From Deltaproteobacteria bacterium (lineage in GTDB: Bacteria > CG2-30-53-67), in assembly GCA_013151235.1 (NCBI GenBank), contig JAADIO010000069.1, forward strand, positions 1 through 14,147: a stretch of 14,147 bases of DNA, in the 5' to 3' direction. Shown piece after piece: positions 1-9,091 of the stretch (positions within the stretch are counted from its first letter, which is position 1; every line of letters begins with the position of its first letter). Position numbers and translations under genes: made by a program. The notes below the pieces were generated by a model. The model was not told the DNA's origin and searched no databases. It worked only from the letters and a program-made list of their open reading frames with translations.

Positions 1-31
1 GCCGGGGTTAATAATTTCCAGCATAACCCAC

Positions 32-62
32 GTTGGCAAGGGGCAGGCACTTTTTTGCCAAC
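32..62. repeat. REP-like hairpin at window edge
   Basis: Positions 32-39 (GTTGGCAA) and 55-62 (TTGCCAAC) form a perfect 8-bp stem around a 15-base loop that contains GGGGCAGGCAC and a T tract. The shape and the GGGGCAGGCAC/T-run motif resemble extragenic REP palindromes of the kind found near RAYT transposases; that comparison is from memory. It lies outside any gene, downstream of the glnA terminator. No transposase is visible in the window. Confidence 0.45.
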
Positions 63-82
63 TGTCAGCCATTATGTCTCAC

Positions 83-161
83 CACGAACGGAATATCAAT
101 CACTTACACCGTTCGCCCTGAGCTTGTCGAAGGGCTTCGTGACTTTTTACGACACCATCAA
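83..161. repeat. Half-copy of a short dispersed element (shared with 10667-10763)
   Basis: This stretch matches the right half of the element at 10586-10763. Shared blocks in the same order are CACGAACGGAATATCAAT (83-100), CCGTTCGCCCTGAGC (109-123), GTCGAAGGG (126-134) and the terminal 21-mer at 141-161. That 21-mer differs from the right end of the other copy at two bases and from the reverse complement of its left end at one. CGAACGG (85-91) and CCGTTCG (109-115) form a 7-bp stem, also present in the second copy. I see no left terminal repeat upstream, so this copy looks truncated or half-length. Confidence 0.7.
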
Positions 162-170
162 GGAGGAGCG

Positions 171-201
171 AAAAAAAAGGCGGCCACGAGATGTGGCCGC
201 C
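171..201 (-). terminator. Intrinsic terminator of the glnBA unit
   Basis: Read on the minus strand, GGCGGCCAC (201-193) pairs perfectly over 9 bp with GTGGCCGCC (187-179) around a 5-base loop. It is followed directly by eight T residues (178-171). It lies 43 bases past the glnA stop and is a textbook rho-independent terminator. Confidence 0.92.
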
Positions 202-244
202 CGATGAGCGGATTCTACATTTATGAGGACCTCTTACAAAGTCA

Positions 245-1657
245 TTAAATATCGTAGTAAAGGAAGAACTCATAGGGATGAGGACGAAGCCGGACGGCGT
301 CGATCTCGTTCTCCCGCTTGTAGGAGAGCCAGGTATCAATGACATCCTGGGTGAAGACGTCTCCTTTCAAAAGATACTGATGATCTTCTTCCAGGGCGTT
401 CAAGGCCTCGTCAAGAGAACTCGGGACGGAGGGAACGCCGGCCAGTTCTTCCGGTGAGAGGTCATAGATATTCTTGTCGAGAGGATCGCCCGGATCGATT
501 TTGTTCTCGATTCCGTCCAGTCCCGCCATGAGCATGGCCGAAAAGGCGAGGTAGGGATTGCAGGTTGCGTCGGGGAACCGCAATTCCACCCGTTTGGTCT
601 TGGGGTTGGCCGAGTACATCGGAATTCTGAGCGCCGCACTCCGGTTCCGGGAAGAGTAAGCCAGATTGACCGGCGCCTCGTAGCCCGGCACGAGCCGCTT
701 GAAGGAGTTGGTGGTCGGGTTGGTGAAGGCGACCAGGCTGGCGGCATGTTTCAGAATCCCGCCCATGAAGTGGAGACCCAGGTCGCTCATGCCGCCGTAT
801 TTGTTTCCGGCGAAGAGCGGTTTGCCTTCCTTCCAGATCGAGACATGGGTATGCATCCCCGAGCCGTTGTCCCCGAAGACCGGCTTCGGCATGAAGGTCA
901 CGGTCTTGCCGTGCTGGAGAGCGACATTTTTGATGACATATTTATACCGGAGGAGCTGGTCGGCCATCTTGGACAGCGGCGAGAATTTCATGTCGATCTC
1001 CGCCTGGCCTGCCGTGGCCACTTCGTGGTGCTGGGCTTCGATGATGATCCCCATCTCCTCAAGCTTGAGGGTCATCTCGGAGCGGATGTCCTGCTGGCTG
1101 TCGGTCGGGGGCACGGGAAAGTATCCTTCCTTGTGGCGCGGTTTGTACCCTAAGTTCGGGTTCTCTTCCCGACCGGTGTTCCAGATCCCCTCTTTGGAGT
1201 CGACGAAGTAATAACCGCACTGGGCGTTCTGGTCGAAGCGGATATCGTCGAAGATAAAGAATTCCGCCTCGGGGCCGAAAAAGGCCGTATCGCCGATCCC
1301 CGTTGATTTCAGATAGGCCTCCGCCTTGTGGGCGATGTGCCGGGGGTCACGGGAGTAACGTTCCTTCGTGATCGGATCGACGATGTCGCAGATCATGATC
1401 AGGGTCGGATGCTGGGTAAAGGGATCCATCAGGGCCGTATCGGGGTCGGGGATGACCAGCATGTCCGAGGCGTTGATGGCCTGCCAGCCTCTGATGCTCG
1501 ATCCGTCGAAACCGAGGCCTTCCTCGAAGATCGATTCTTCCAGTTCATGGATCGGAACGGAGAAATGTTGCCAGAGTCCCGGAAAATCCATGAACCGAAG
1601 ATCGAGTATCTTGGCTCCATTTTCCTCGGCGAACTTCAAAACCTCTTTGGGTGTCAT
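245..1657 (-). CDS. glnA: Glutamine synthetase, type I (adenylylation type)
   Basis: Makes glutamine from glutamate, ammonia and ATP in the cytoplasm, the entry step of nitrogen assimilation. The product is 470 residues, normal for GSI. Visible family marks are the DGSSIRGW segment (51-58), the FFGPEAEFF metal/substrate motif with Glu130 (127-135), the ATP-loop NGSGMHTH (264-271), the flap VPGYEAPVN (323-331), and Arg-rich [10 protein letters not shown] (337-346). Tyr398 in DKNIYDL matches the tyrosine adenylylated by GlnE in GSI-beta enzymes, so covalent control is expected. The ATG start has AGAAGGAG seven bases upstream. It lies 44 bases after glnB with no promoter seen between them, so both are probably transcribed from the sigma-54 promoter in front of glnB, and a strong terminator follows. 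Confidence 0.98.
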   Translation of the reverse strand: MTPKEVLKFAEENGAKILDLRFMDFPGLWQHFSVPIHELEESIFEEGLGFDGSSIRGWQAINASDMLVIPDPDTALMDPFTQHPTLIMICDIVDPITKERYSRDPRHIAHKAEAYLKSTGIGDTAFFGPEAEFFIFDDIRFDQNAQCGYYFVDSKEGIWNTGREENPNLGYKPRHKEGYFPVPPTDSQQDIRSEMTLKLEEMGIIIEAQHHEVATAGQAEIDMKFSPLSKMADQLLRYKYVIKNVALQHGKTVTFMPKPVFGDNGSGMHTHVSIWKEGKPLFAGNKYGGMSDLGLHFMGGILKHAASLVAFTNPTTNSFKRLVPGYEAPVNLAYSSRNRSAALRIPMYSANPKTKRVELRFPDATCNPYLAFSAMLMAGLDGIENKIDPGDPLDKNIYDLSPEELAGVPSVPSSLDEALNALEEDHQYLLKGDVFTQDVIDTWLSYKRENEIDAVRLRPHPYEFFLYYDI

Positions 1658-1701
1658 GGTGCGTCTCCTTCTACTGGTTATAATTTTGGATAAGGAAGGG
1701 A

Positions 1702-2052
<351 letters not shown>

Positions 2053-2127
2053 TCATGTTTGAGGATCCGAGGAAAGCCGAAGTTACCATAAAAAAGTTTT
2101 CCTTGTAAAGTTCCAAATAAACAAAAA

Positions 2128-2143
2128 TGCAAGGGATGTGCCA
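2128..2143 (-). promoter_or_regulatory. Sigma-54 (-24/-12) promoter of glnBA
   Basis: The minus strand reads TGGCAC, five bases, TTGCA: a full match to the RpoN consensus TGGCAC-N5-TTGCW. The -24 box is 2143-2138 and the -12 box 2132-2128, which puts the start site near 2117 and leaves a leader of about 75 bases to the glnB ATG. It implies induction through an NtrC-type activator under nitrogen limitation, as is known for glnA/glnB operons. Confidence 0.9.
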
Positions 2144-2206
2144 ATTTTATCCTTTCTTGTATTCTCCGCGCAACCGTTTGTTTCTCAAGATCTTTTGTTT
2201 TTTTTA

Positions 2207-2222
2207 CGGCGGAATCCCGCCG
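2207..2222. promoter_or_regulatory. GC palindrome upstream of the sigma-54 promoter
   Basis: CGGCGG-AATC-CCGCCG is a perfect 6-bp inverted repeat with a 4-base spacer, about 90-105 bases upstream of the predicted sigma-54 start site, where enhancer-binding proteins usually sit. It does not match the enterobacterial NtrC site (GCAC...GTGC) closely. It is not a terminator for the AsmA-like gene: on that strand it is followed by A, not T, residues. The role as an enhancer site is inference. Confidence 0.35.
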
Positions 2223-2306
2223 CAGAGCAGGTTTTTCTGATATGTAATTAAGCATTCCGGTATCATTGGGTCGGTGAATTGCCCCTGAAAAAGGCATTGC
2301 AATTGA

Positions 2307-5300
2307 TTATCCCGGGGGAGTCAATGCTTTTCGTACCTTTTTTGAGAGGTCCCGAAAATCGAGCTTTTTCAATTTTGCACCCTTGCGGGTTCCCCGGTCT
2401 TTGTAGTTGAGGGACCCGAAAAAACGAAAATAGGCCGTGTAGAGGCTTTTGTTCTTCCCGGTCAGGACCCGACCGGCCAGCGGAACCTTGCGTACCAGCT
2501 TTGTGGCGATGGAGAAGGGTTCGGCGGCGATATAACAGTCGATGCCATGATTGAGGAAGTCGAAACTTCCCGTGGCCCGGATATCATATTTGATCCGGAT
2601 CGGGATGGCCGCCGTCAGACGGTCAAGGGTGAGACCCGAGACATCGAACTTATGGTATCCCCGGATGGAGAAGTTGCTGGAATGAAACTTCCCGTCGGAG
2701 AGAGTGAAATCGCCCCGCATCCCGTCATGTTCCACGATCAGGAATTTTTCGTTTTTCCTGCCGAGCATGATCTCCATCCGCTGAATGATGTCCCGGGTGA
2801 TCTGAAAGAGGACGTTCCGCTCTTTGGTTGCCTTGATCTTCAGATGGGCCGTGCCGGTCATCTCCCGTGCGGTCTTCTCCAGGTTCGGGTAAATCTTTCC
2901 GGTCACGCCGATCGAGCCGGAAATCTCGCCGGTATAGAAGGCCCGGTTATGAGGAAGGAGCTGGAGATACTTCTCAGCGCTGACCCCCTGGATGTTGACC
3001 TTGCCCCTGAATTCGGGTTCCTTTCCGTTCGTGAAGTCGATCATGCCTTTGCCCTTGACCGACCCGTCGAGGCCGCGGGCGGTAAAGACCGGAATCGAAA
3101 GGTGGCCTTCTTTCAAATGAAGTTTTGCCCGGAAGTCCTCCAGTTTGAGGAGACCGGCCCGAACATGGTTGAAGTGAATCGTGGCTCGGAAATCGAGTTT
3201 CCGGAAGGAGTCTTCAGGTTTCTTTGATTCCTCCGGGCGATTTTGCCCCAGGGTTTTGATCCGCTGCAGCAGGTTCACGGAGGGGACGTGGATATGGAAT
3301 TCCGGCCGGGGGGCCTTCCGATGAGGCAGGTTCATATCAAAGGTAATGGGGATACCGTCCCATCGGCAGTGAAATCCCTTTGCGGTCACCCGTTGCCCTG
3401 AGAACAGGAGGGTCCCCGACAATCCCCGGAGGGGATCAGGGGTATGCGGAAGTCGAAGCGTGACGTCCCGCAACATGATTTGTCCATTTAATTGTGAGGA
3501 CCCCGGTCGGCCGAATCGATAGCTCCCTTCCAGCTTTCCATGAAGAGAACCGTCCGTTGTCTGCGGCGCCAGAGCCGGGATCATCCCGGCGAGCGGTTTC
3601 AGAGAGAGAGACGGGACTTTTACGGCAAAGGTGAGGCGCGGGTCAGGCGGGTCCGTTATGGTCCCGGAAAAGACCAGCGTTTCGTTCCCGAGTGTAAGGC
3701 GTGCTGTTTTGAGAACCGATTCTTTTTCCCGTCCGTGGGATCCCGAAAAATCGAGCAGAAGAGGAGTCCCCTCTTTTTTCTGCAGCCGGTTCGGGATCAT
3801 GACGGCGGGGCGGGTCAGATCGAAGCGTCCCTGAAATTGCAGATCCTCCGGAGGTCCTTCGATCTTCAGCGTCAGGTCCGGGACCCCTTCCGTGAATGTA
3901 AAACGATCCTTCAGGAAGGGAAGAAACCGGATCAATTCTTCCGCCGTGGGCCTGGAATCAACTCTGAGGTTGAGGATCGGTCCCTTCTCGAAGAGACGGT
4001 CGATCTTTCCTGTGAGGGTGACGGGGAGGGTGTTGATCTCTGCTTTCAGTTGGAACGGTGTGATCCGGCCCGAAGCAAAGGTGATCGGTCCCTCCAGTCC
4101 CGACAGGAAGACGGGGGCTGCTGGAAGATTGAAACCGGCATGGATCAGGTTCACCGTGCCGGTCAACTTCAACGGCGGGGGGGAATGGTCCGTTCGTTGC
4201 AGACGGATGTTCAGGTTGGCATATCCTTCCATTTTCGGGATTTGTGCCGGAAAGAGTTTCCCCCGATTTTCCTCCGGCAGCCTCAACAGTAATTGCGCCG
4301 CCTCTTCCAGGTTCAGGCGTCCGTTGATCCGCAGATCGGTGTCCGAGGGGTTTGTAAAGGCGAGGGTTCCCGTCAGGTTCCGGAAGAGGGATCGTCCGTA
4401 GAGACCCCGGAGATGATCGAAACGGAGGCTTCCGCCGGCCCAGGTCAGGTTCCCGTTCACCTTTTCCAGGGGGAGCAGCCCCTCCCCAGGGAAGGCTCCG
4501 AAGTCGTGAAAAGCGATTTTAAGTCGAACCCGGGTGTTCTCCGGTTCAGGTTTTGCCGTTTTTTCTTTTGTGTTGCGGGTGATCTCCAAAAGAGGAATAT
4601 CCAGAGTCCCGGTTGTCTTCCCCGGTAGAAAAGAGCGGGTGAACTCTTTCGGTAATATTTTATCCGGGGCATACTGCTTCAGCCGTGCCGGGGGGAGACC
4701 GGCTGCGTGAAGAAAAAGGCTGAAACCGGGGAAGTCGGCTGCTTCCGTCCGGTAGGTGCCGTGTCCCCAGAAGGTCAGACCGTCCACCGTCATTTCCAGA
4801 CTTCTCGCTGCAATCAGCCCGCGGTCCCTCTGGAGCATGAAGGATAGCGATGCCTTTTCGCCGGTGACCGGATGCGAAGCATAGGCGGGGAGGTGGAGCC
4901 GGAACCTTTTCAGGGAAATGTCTCCCGACAGAGTTAGCACCCCTTCCCTATTCCGGGCAAGATGACCTTTCAGGTTCACGGTTCCGGAAAGGAGATCGAG
5001 TTGCAGTTTTTCCTTCAGGTAGGGACGGATCATCGCCGGCGGAATTCCCCGGGCGGAGAACGCAACAGCAAGGACCGGCCGGTGCAGGTCGATTTTTCCG
5101 GATGTGCGGTCCACCTGCCCTTCTGCGGAAAAGGGGCGACTCTCAAAACGTCCGTGGGGGAACTCCCCCCGGATCTTGAAGAAAATGGGGGTGTTGCCGG
5201 AAAGTCCCCGCAGGGAAATATCCATATCCCGGAGCTTGACCGGAGATGGAGATCCCGGATGGAGACGATCCGGAATTTCCAGGGAGGCCTTTTCCAGGAT

Positions 5301-5771
5301 CAGGGAGTCGATCGGGAGGTGTGACGGCAGAGAGAGTCTGGGAGAGGCATTCCGACGGAAAGCGGAAAAAGGGGATCCCGGGAAATGCCGGCTGCCGTTT
5401 TTGCCGCGTTCCAGCCGGAAACGGGGATGCTTCAGGAGCAGTTTGCCGGGGACCACCTTCCCGCGGAGAAGCGGCAGAAGTTTCAGGCGGGCCTCCAGAC
5501 TGTCGGACCGGAGCCATTCCATGTTGGTCTTGCGGTCCAGGAGATGGAGGCCGATGAGCCGAATGGAAGGGGCCGGCAGAAGGCCGAATCGAACCTCCTC
5601 GATAATCGTTTTAGCCTGGAGTTCCTTCCCCAGTTCCCGCTCCACCCGGGTGCGGATCATGTTCGCGGGCAGAATGAACCGAAGGCCCCACGGCAACCCG
5701 AAGAAAAGCAGAATGAGCCCCGTGATAAGAAGGAGGAAAAATTTTTTTTCCCTGAAGATCGTCAGAGCCAT
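2307..5771 (-). CDS. AsmA-like protein, large inner-membrane-anchored envelope protein
   Basis: Product of 1154 residues. An N-terminal basic stretch (REKKFF) is followed by one hydrophobic segment (about residues 11-32), then a long periplasmic region rich in short beta-strand runs such as LKLTGTVNL and FHCRWDGIPI. The C-terminal part carries the AsmA_2-like signature PLAGRVLTGKNKSLYTAYF followed by FFGSLNY, as in YhdP/AsmA-type proteins. Such proteins are thought to form a beta-groove bridge that moves phospholipids between inner and outer membrane. The ATG at 5771 is chosen because the membrane anchor follows it at once; a longer frame upstream would begin before the predicted promoter, and no ribosome site is close to either start. 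It ends with a very basic tail (KGAKLKKLDFRDLSKKVRK). The member name (asmA, yhdP or other) cannot be fixed here. Confidence 0.85.
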   Translation of the reverse strand: MALTIFREKKFFLLLITGLILLFFGLPWGLRFILPANMIRTRVERELGKELQAKTIIEEVRFGLLPAPSIRLIGLHLLDRKTNMEWLRSDSLEARLKLLPLLRGKVVPGKLLLKHPRFRLERGKNGSRHFPGSPFSAFRRNASPRLSLPSHLPIDSLILEKASLEIPDRLHPGSPSPVKLRDMDISLRGLSGNTPIFFKIRGEFPHGRFESRPFSAEGQVDRTSGKIDLHRPVLAVAFSARGIPPAMIRPYLKEKLQLDLLSGTVNLKGHLARNREGVLTLSGDISLKRFRLHLPAYASHPVTGEKASLSFMLQRDRGLIAARSLEMTVDGLTFWGHGTYRTEAADFPGFSLFLHAAGLPPARLKQYAPDKILPKEFTRSFLPGKTTGTLDIPLLEITRNTKEKTAKPEPENTRVRLKIAFHDFGAFPGEGLLPLEKVNGNLTWAGGSLRFDHLRGLYGRSLFRNLTGTLAFTNPSDTDLRINGRLNLEEAAQLLLRLPEENRGKLFPAQIPKMEGYANLNIRLQRTDHSPPPLKLTGTVNLIHAGFNLPAAPVFLSGLEGPITFASGRITPFQLKAEINTLPVTLTGKIDRLFEKGPILNLRVDSRPTAEELIRFLPFLKDRFTFTEGVPDLTLKIEGPPEDLQFQGRFDLTRPAVMIPNRLQKKEGTPLLLDFSGSHGREKESVLKTARLTLGNETLVFSGTITDPPDPRLTFAVKVPSLSLKPLAGMIPALAPQTTDGSLHGKLEGSYRFGRPGSSQLNGQIMLRDVTLRLPHTPDPLRGLSGTLLFSGQRVTAKGFHCRWDGIPITFDMNLPHRKAPRPEFHIHVPSVNLLQRIKTLGQNRPEESKKPEDSFRKLDFRATIHFNHVRAGLLKLEDFRAKLHLKEGHLSIPVFTARGLDGSVKGKGMIDFTNGKEPEFRGKVNIQGVSAEKYLQLLPHNRAFYTGEISGSIGVTGKIYPNLEKTAREMTGTAHLKIKATKERNVLFQITRDIIQRMEIMLGRKNEKFLIVEHDGMRGDFTLSDGKFHSSNFSIRGYHKFDVSGLTLDRLTAAIPIRIKYDIRATGSFDFLNHGIDCYIAAEPFSIATKLVRKVPLAGRVLTGKNKSLYTAYFRFFGSLNYKDRGTRKGAKLKKLDFRDLSKKVRKALTPPG

Positions 5772-5857
5772 GGTTGTACGATGAGTACCTTCCGGTTTGC
5801 GGATCCTTGCGGGAGCGTCATGGGAGGGAGGGCCTCCGCAGTTTTTCAGCTCTCCGT

Positions 5858-5887
5858 ACTCTAAACAAACGTCGTTGTCTTTGTCAA
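5858..5887 (-). promoter_or_regulatory. Candidate sigma-70 promoter of the AsmA-like gene
   Basis: On the minus strand a perfect -35 TTGACA (5887-5882) is followed after 18 bases by TAGAGT (5863-5858, four of six matches). The predicted start near 5851 leaves a leader of about 80 bases before the ATG at 5771 and rules out the longer reading frame beginning at 5921. Confidence 0.55.
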
Positions 5888-5984
5888 TGTTTTCCCGGGA
5901 TGAATTTGTCCTGTCTTTCAACCAGCGCCGACCTCAATGATTCCCCGGATTTCCCCTGTACGGGGAGAGAAACCGATTTTCCCT

Positions 5985-6013
5985 TTTTCATCGGGGGAGG
6001 CCTGTGCTATATT
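5985..6013 (+). promoter_or_regulatory. Extended -10 promoter of the cysteine desulfurase-his operon
   Basis: TTTTCA (5985-5990), a 17-base spacer, and TATATT (6008-6013) preceded by TGC (extended -10). The start site would be near 6020, giving a leader of under 20 bases ahead of the TTG start at 6038. Confidence 0.6.
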
Positions 6014-6037
6014 GATCTACGCCAACGGGAGAAAGGA

Positions 6038-7192
6038 TTGAAAACGATCTATCTCGATCACAACGCAACGACCCCCATTGCTCCGGAGGTGATCGAGGCG
6101 ATGGGGAACAGAGCGAAAAAATTCTGGGCCAATCCGTCGAGTGGTCATCTTGCCGGTCGTGCGGCCGCAGAGGAGCTGGCCCGGAACCGGGAGGCGATTG
6201 CCCGTTTCATCGGGGCCGTCCCCCCGGAGATTGTCTTTACCGCCGGCGGTTCCGAGGCGGACAATCTCGCTCTTCTCGGCGCTGCGCGGGCGAACCGGCA
6301 AAAGGGGCGGCACATTCTTGTCTCGGCCGTGGAACACCATGCCGTCCTGAAGAGCTGTGAGGTCCTGGAGGGGGAGGGATTTGAAATCGGAGTCCTCCCG
6401 GTTGACGGCAAAGGGAGGGTCGGACCGGAGACAGTCAAATCCGCCCTCCGGGACGACACGATTCTCGTTTCCGTCATGCATGCCAACAACGAGGTCGGGA
6501 CGATCCAGCCGATTGCCGAAATCGGGAAGATCCTTCGGGATCGGAGGATCCTCTTTCACAGCGATGCCGCCCAGAGTGTGGGGAAGATCCCCGTGGATGT
6601 GGACGCAATGCACGTCGATCTCCTGACCTGTGCCGCCCACAAGATCTACGGTCCCAAGGGGACGGGCTTTCTCTATGTTCGCCGGGGGATCTCCCTGACA
6701 CCGCTTCTCCATGGCGGCGGGCAGGAAGGAGGACGGCGGGCGGGGACGGAGGATCTTCCTTCCATCGCCGGGCTGGCCTGCGCTTTGCAGCTCGCCTCCG
6801 CAAGGATGGTGCAGGAGCGGGAACAACTGACCCGGATGCGGGAGTGCTTTTTTGAAATGTTGTCAGGGGCCGTGAGGGGAGTGACCCGGAACAGCCCGAA
6901 GGAGGGGAGCCTCCCCGGTACCCTGAGCGTTGCCGTTGAGGGGGTCGCCGGCGCGCAGCTTCCGGACCGTCTGAGCCGGGAAGGGATCTGTCTTTCCGCC
7001 TCGGCCGCCTGTACATCGGAAAGTGTCGTCGCCTCCCATGTCCTGACCGCCATGGGGATTTCACCCGAGAGGGCGGCGTCGACCCTCCGGATTTCCTTCG
7101 GACGCTCCAACCGGGAAGAAGAAATTCCGCGGGTGGTCAAGGCGATCAAATCGGCGGTTCATCAACTCAGATTGCGAAAGGAACAATCATGA
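6038..7192 (+). CDS. Cysteine desulfurase (NifS/IscS family)
   Basis: PLP enzyme that takes sulfur from cysteine as an enzyme persulfide and leaves alanine, feeding Fe-S cluster assembly or tRNA thiolation. From the TTG start it has 384 residues, typical of the family. Seen are the N-terminal [15 protein letters not shown] (32-37), the His pair in VEHHAV (His101), HANNEVG (148-154), HSDAAQ with Asp176, the PLP lysine Lys202 in [24 protein letters not shown], and catalytic Cys325 in [10 protein letters not shown]. The TTG at 6038 is chosen because it has GGGAGAAAGG just upstream and gives the canonical N-terminus; the longer frame would cross the promoter. The stop overlaps the hisA ATG (ATGA), so translation is probably coupled. 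No iscU-like scaffold or tRNA thiolase is adjacent, so whether it is IscS- or NifS-like in role is open. Confidence 0.93.
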   Translation: MKTIYLDHNATTPIAPEVIEAMGNRAKKFWANPSSGHLAGRAAAEELARNREAIARFIGAVPPEIVFTAGGSEADNLALLGAARANRQKGRHILVSAVEHHAVLKSCEVLEGEGFEIGVLPVDGKGRVGPETVKSALRDDTILVSVMHANNEVGTIQPIAEIGKILRDRRILFHSDAAQSVGKIPVDVDAMHVDLLTCAAHKIYGPKGTGFLYVRRGISLTPLLHGGGQEGGRRAGTEDLPSIAGLACALQLASARMVQEREQLTRMRECFFEMLSGAVRGVTRNSPKEGSLPGTLSVAVEGVAGAQLPDRLSREGICLSASAACTSESVVASHVLTAMGISPERAASTLRISFGRSNREEEIPRVVKAIKSAVHQLRLRKEQS

Positions 7193-7923
7193 TCATAATC
7201 CCGGCCATCGACCTGAAAGAAGGGCGCTGCGTGCGTCTCATTCAGGGTGATATGAATCAGGAAACGGTCTATTCCGACAACCCGCCGGAGATGGCGAAGC
7301 ACTGGGAATCCCTCGGGGCTGAGCTGCTTCACGTCGTTGATCTCGACGGCGCCGTGGAAGGACGTCCGGAAAATCTCCCGGTCGTACAACAAATCGTCAG
7401 GGAACTATCGATCCCCGTTGAGGTGGGGGGCGGGATCCGGACGATGGAGACGATCGGGGCTTATCTTGACGCCGGGGCGGCACGGGTGGTCATCGGGACG
7501 AAGGCCGCCGAGGATCCGGCGTTCCTGGCAGAGGCCTGCCGGAAATATCCGGGCAGGATCGTCGCCGGGATCGATGCCAAAAAAGGGTACGTTGCGGTTC
7601 GGGGCTGGACGGACACGACAAAGCAGCGGGCCGTCGACCTGGCCCGGACGATGGAGGGGGCCGGCGTGACCGCCGTCATCTTTACCGATATCCAGCGGGA
7701 CGGCATGGAGACGGGGCCGAATATCGCATCGACGAAGGAACTGGCCGAAGCGGTCGGTATCCCCGTCATTGCCTCCGGCGGGATCTCGGGCATTCCGGAT
7801 ATTGAGAACCTCCTCAAGATAGAATCGGCCGGTGTAACAGGCGCCATTACGGGCCGGGCGATCTATACGGGGGCCCTCGATCTTGCCGAGGCGATCGCTC
7901 TTACCCGGAAAGGGAGGGAATAG
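7189..7923 (+). CDS. hisA: ProFAR isomerase HisA
   Basis: Phosphoribosylformimino-5-aminoimidazole carboxamide ribotide isomerase, the fourth step of histidine synthesis; a (beta/alpha)8 barrel Amadori rearrangement enzyme. It has 244 residues. Visible marks are the N-terminal [15 protein letters not shown] with catalytic Asp8, the phosphate-binding VEVGGGIR (78-84), the second catalytic Asp129 in [16 protein letters not shown] (166-173), and the second phosphate site IASGGIS (194-200). HisA marks separating it from HisF are the AIDLK start and the VRGW segment. The ATG overlaps the cysteine desulfurase stop by four bases, and the hisF ATG follows its stop with no gap. Confidence 0.97.
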   Translation: MIIIPAIDLKEGRCVRLIQGDMNQETVYSDNPPEMAKHWESLGAELLHVVDLDGAVEGRPENLPVVQQIVRELSIPVEVGGGIRTMETIGAYLDAGAARVVIGTKAAEDPAFLAEACRKYPGRIVAGIDAKKGYVAVRGWTDTTKQRAVDLARTMEGAGVTAVIFTDIQRDGMETGPNIASTKELAEAVGIPVIASGGISGIPDIENLLKIESAGVTGAITGRAIYTGALDLAEAIALTRKGRE

Positions 7924-8688
7924 ATGCTGGCCAAACGGATCATTCCCTGCCTCGATGTGCGGGAGGGGCGGGTTGTCAAAGGGGTGCAGTTCGTCGGGAT
8001 ACGGGATGCCGGAGACCCCGTGGAGGTGGCCCGCCTCTATGACGCGCAGGGGGCGGACGAACTGACCTTCCTCGATATTACGGCCTCCCATGAAAAACGG
8101 GGAATCATGATCGATGTGGTCCGGCGCACCGCCGAAGAGGTCTTCATGCCTCTGACGGTCGGGGGCGGAATCTCCTCCATCGAGCATATCCGGGAACTCC
8201 TCAATGCCGGAGCGGACAAGGTTTCAATCAACACGGCCGCCGTGCGAAATCCCGATTTCATCCGGGAGGCGGCCGAACGGTTCGGCAGTCAGTGCATCGT
8301 GGTGGCCATCGATGCCAAGCGGGTCTCCGACGAGCCGGTAAAATGGGAGATCTTCACTCATGGAGGGAGAAGGCCGACCGGTATCGACGCCCTCGACTGG
8401 GCGGAGAAGATGGTCGAACTCGGTTCCGGTGAACTGCTCGTGACCAGCATGGACCGGGACGGGACGAAGGTCGGTTACGACAATGAACTGAACCGGGCGA
8501 TCTCGGAGCGGACCCGCGTTCCCATCATCGCCTCGGGCGGTGTGGGGGAACTCAGGCATCTCTATGACGGCATTATCGAAGGGAAGGCCGACGCCGTCCT
8601 GGCCGCCTCGATCTTTCATTACCGGGAGTTCACCGTGGGTCAGGTCAAGGAGTACCTGAAGTCCCTGGGAGTCACGGTCCGACTGTAA
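7924..8688 (+). CDS. hisF: Imidazole glycerol phosphate synthase subunit HisF
   Basis: Cyclase half of IGP synthase; it uses ammonia channelled from the glutaminase HisH to close the imidazole ring, releasing IGP and AICAR. It has 254 residues, standard for the family. Asp11 ([13 protein letters not shown]) and Asp130 (VAIDAKR) are the two catalytic aspartates; phosphate sites are LTVGGGIS (77-84) and IIASGGVG near residue 200. The DITAS motif (51-55) is also present. The ATG directly follows the hisA TAG, and GGGAGGGAA at the end of hisA serves as its ribosome site. Its partner hisH is not in the window. Confidence 0.98.
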   Translation: MLAKRIIPCLDVREGRVVKGVQFVGIRDAGDPVEVARLYDAQGADELTFLDITASHEKRGIMIDVVRRTAEEVFMPLTVGGGISSIEHIRELLNAGADKVSINTAAVRNPDFIREAAERFGSQCIVVAIDAKRVSDEPVKWEIFTHGGRRPTGIDALDWAEKMVELGSGELLVTSMDRDGTKVGYDNELNRAISERTRVPIIASGGVGELRHLYDGIIEGKADAVLAASIFHYREFTVGQVKEYLKSLGVTVRL

Positions 8689-8714
8689 AACGAAGTTATC
8701 GCAGGAAACACATC

Positions 8715-9032
8715 ATGTCCGACGCCGAAATTCTCCGGCGGATCTACGAGGTCCTGCTGGAAAGAAAAAAGAGCCTCCCCGATGCGTCCTATACGGCGTC
8801 TCTCTTCCGGCAAGGGGAGGATGCGATTCTCCGGAAGGTGGGCGAGGAGACCCTGGAGGTTCTGCTGGCCTCCAAAGCCGGTGTGGAATCCGAGATCGTT
8901 CACGAAACGGCCGACCTCTATTTTCATCTTCTGGTTCTTCTGGCCCATCACGGGATCCCGCTTGCTCGAATCTATGCGGAGCTTACGGACCGCTTCGGGA
9001 AACGGAGGGACCGGGATCAGCGGGAGAAATGA
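8715..9032 (+). CDS. hisE: Phosphoribosyl-ATP pyrophosphatase HisE
   Basis: Hydrolyses phosphoribosyl-ATP to phosphoribosyl-AMP and pyrophosphate, the second step of histidine synthesis. It has 105 residues, matching stand-alone HisE. All-alpha MazG-like motifs are visible: KVGEETLEVLLASK (about 41-54) and HETADLYFHLLVLL (about 63-76), whose acidic residues bind Mg2+. The N-terminal LLERKKSLPDASYTASLF is characteristic of HisE. It lies 26 bases after hisF with AGGAAA ahead of the ATG. No HisI (cyclohydrolase) domain is fused, so hisI must be elsewhere. The C-terminal end is basic and hydrophilic (RFGKRRDRDQREK). Confidence 0.95.
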   Translation: MSDAEILRRIYEVLLERKKSLPDASYTASLFRQGEDAILRKVGEETLEVLLASKAGVESEIVHETADLYFHLLVLLAHHGIPLARIYAELTDRFGKRRDRDQREK

Positions 9033-9091
9033 TGGTGTTCTTTTTCCAACGTCGTTCATGTTCATCCTCTTGTAAAAATGAAAGGAGACCT

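Noticed and set aside
699-1211. Long open frames opposite glnA on the plus strand
   Set aside because: They mirror the codon bias of glnA, have no ribosome site and resemble no protein family.
2207-2222. Hairpin as terminator of the AsmA-like gene
   Set aside because: On the transcribed strand it is followed by A residues; the T tract is on the wrong side.
2547-3227. 226-codon plus-strand frame inside the AsmA-like gene
   Set aside because: Antisense shadow in a GC-rich gene; no start signal or recognisable domain.
5772-5921. Extra 50 residues before the AsmA-like start
   Set aside because: It would begin upstream of the predicted promoter and puts polar residues before the membrane anchor.
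5774-6037. Longer N-terminus of the cysteine desulfurase
   Set aside because: It adds 88 residues unlike the family and crosses the predicted promoter; the TTG at 6038 has a good ribosome site.
7405-8187. 260-codon minus-strand frame across hisA and hisF
   Set aside because: Crosses two certain genes; residue make-up (Pro, Arg, Gly, His rich) is that of an antisense frame.
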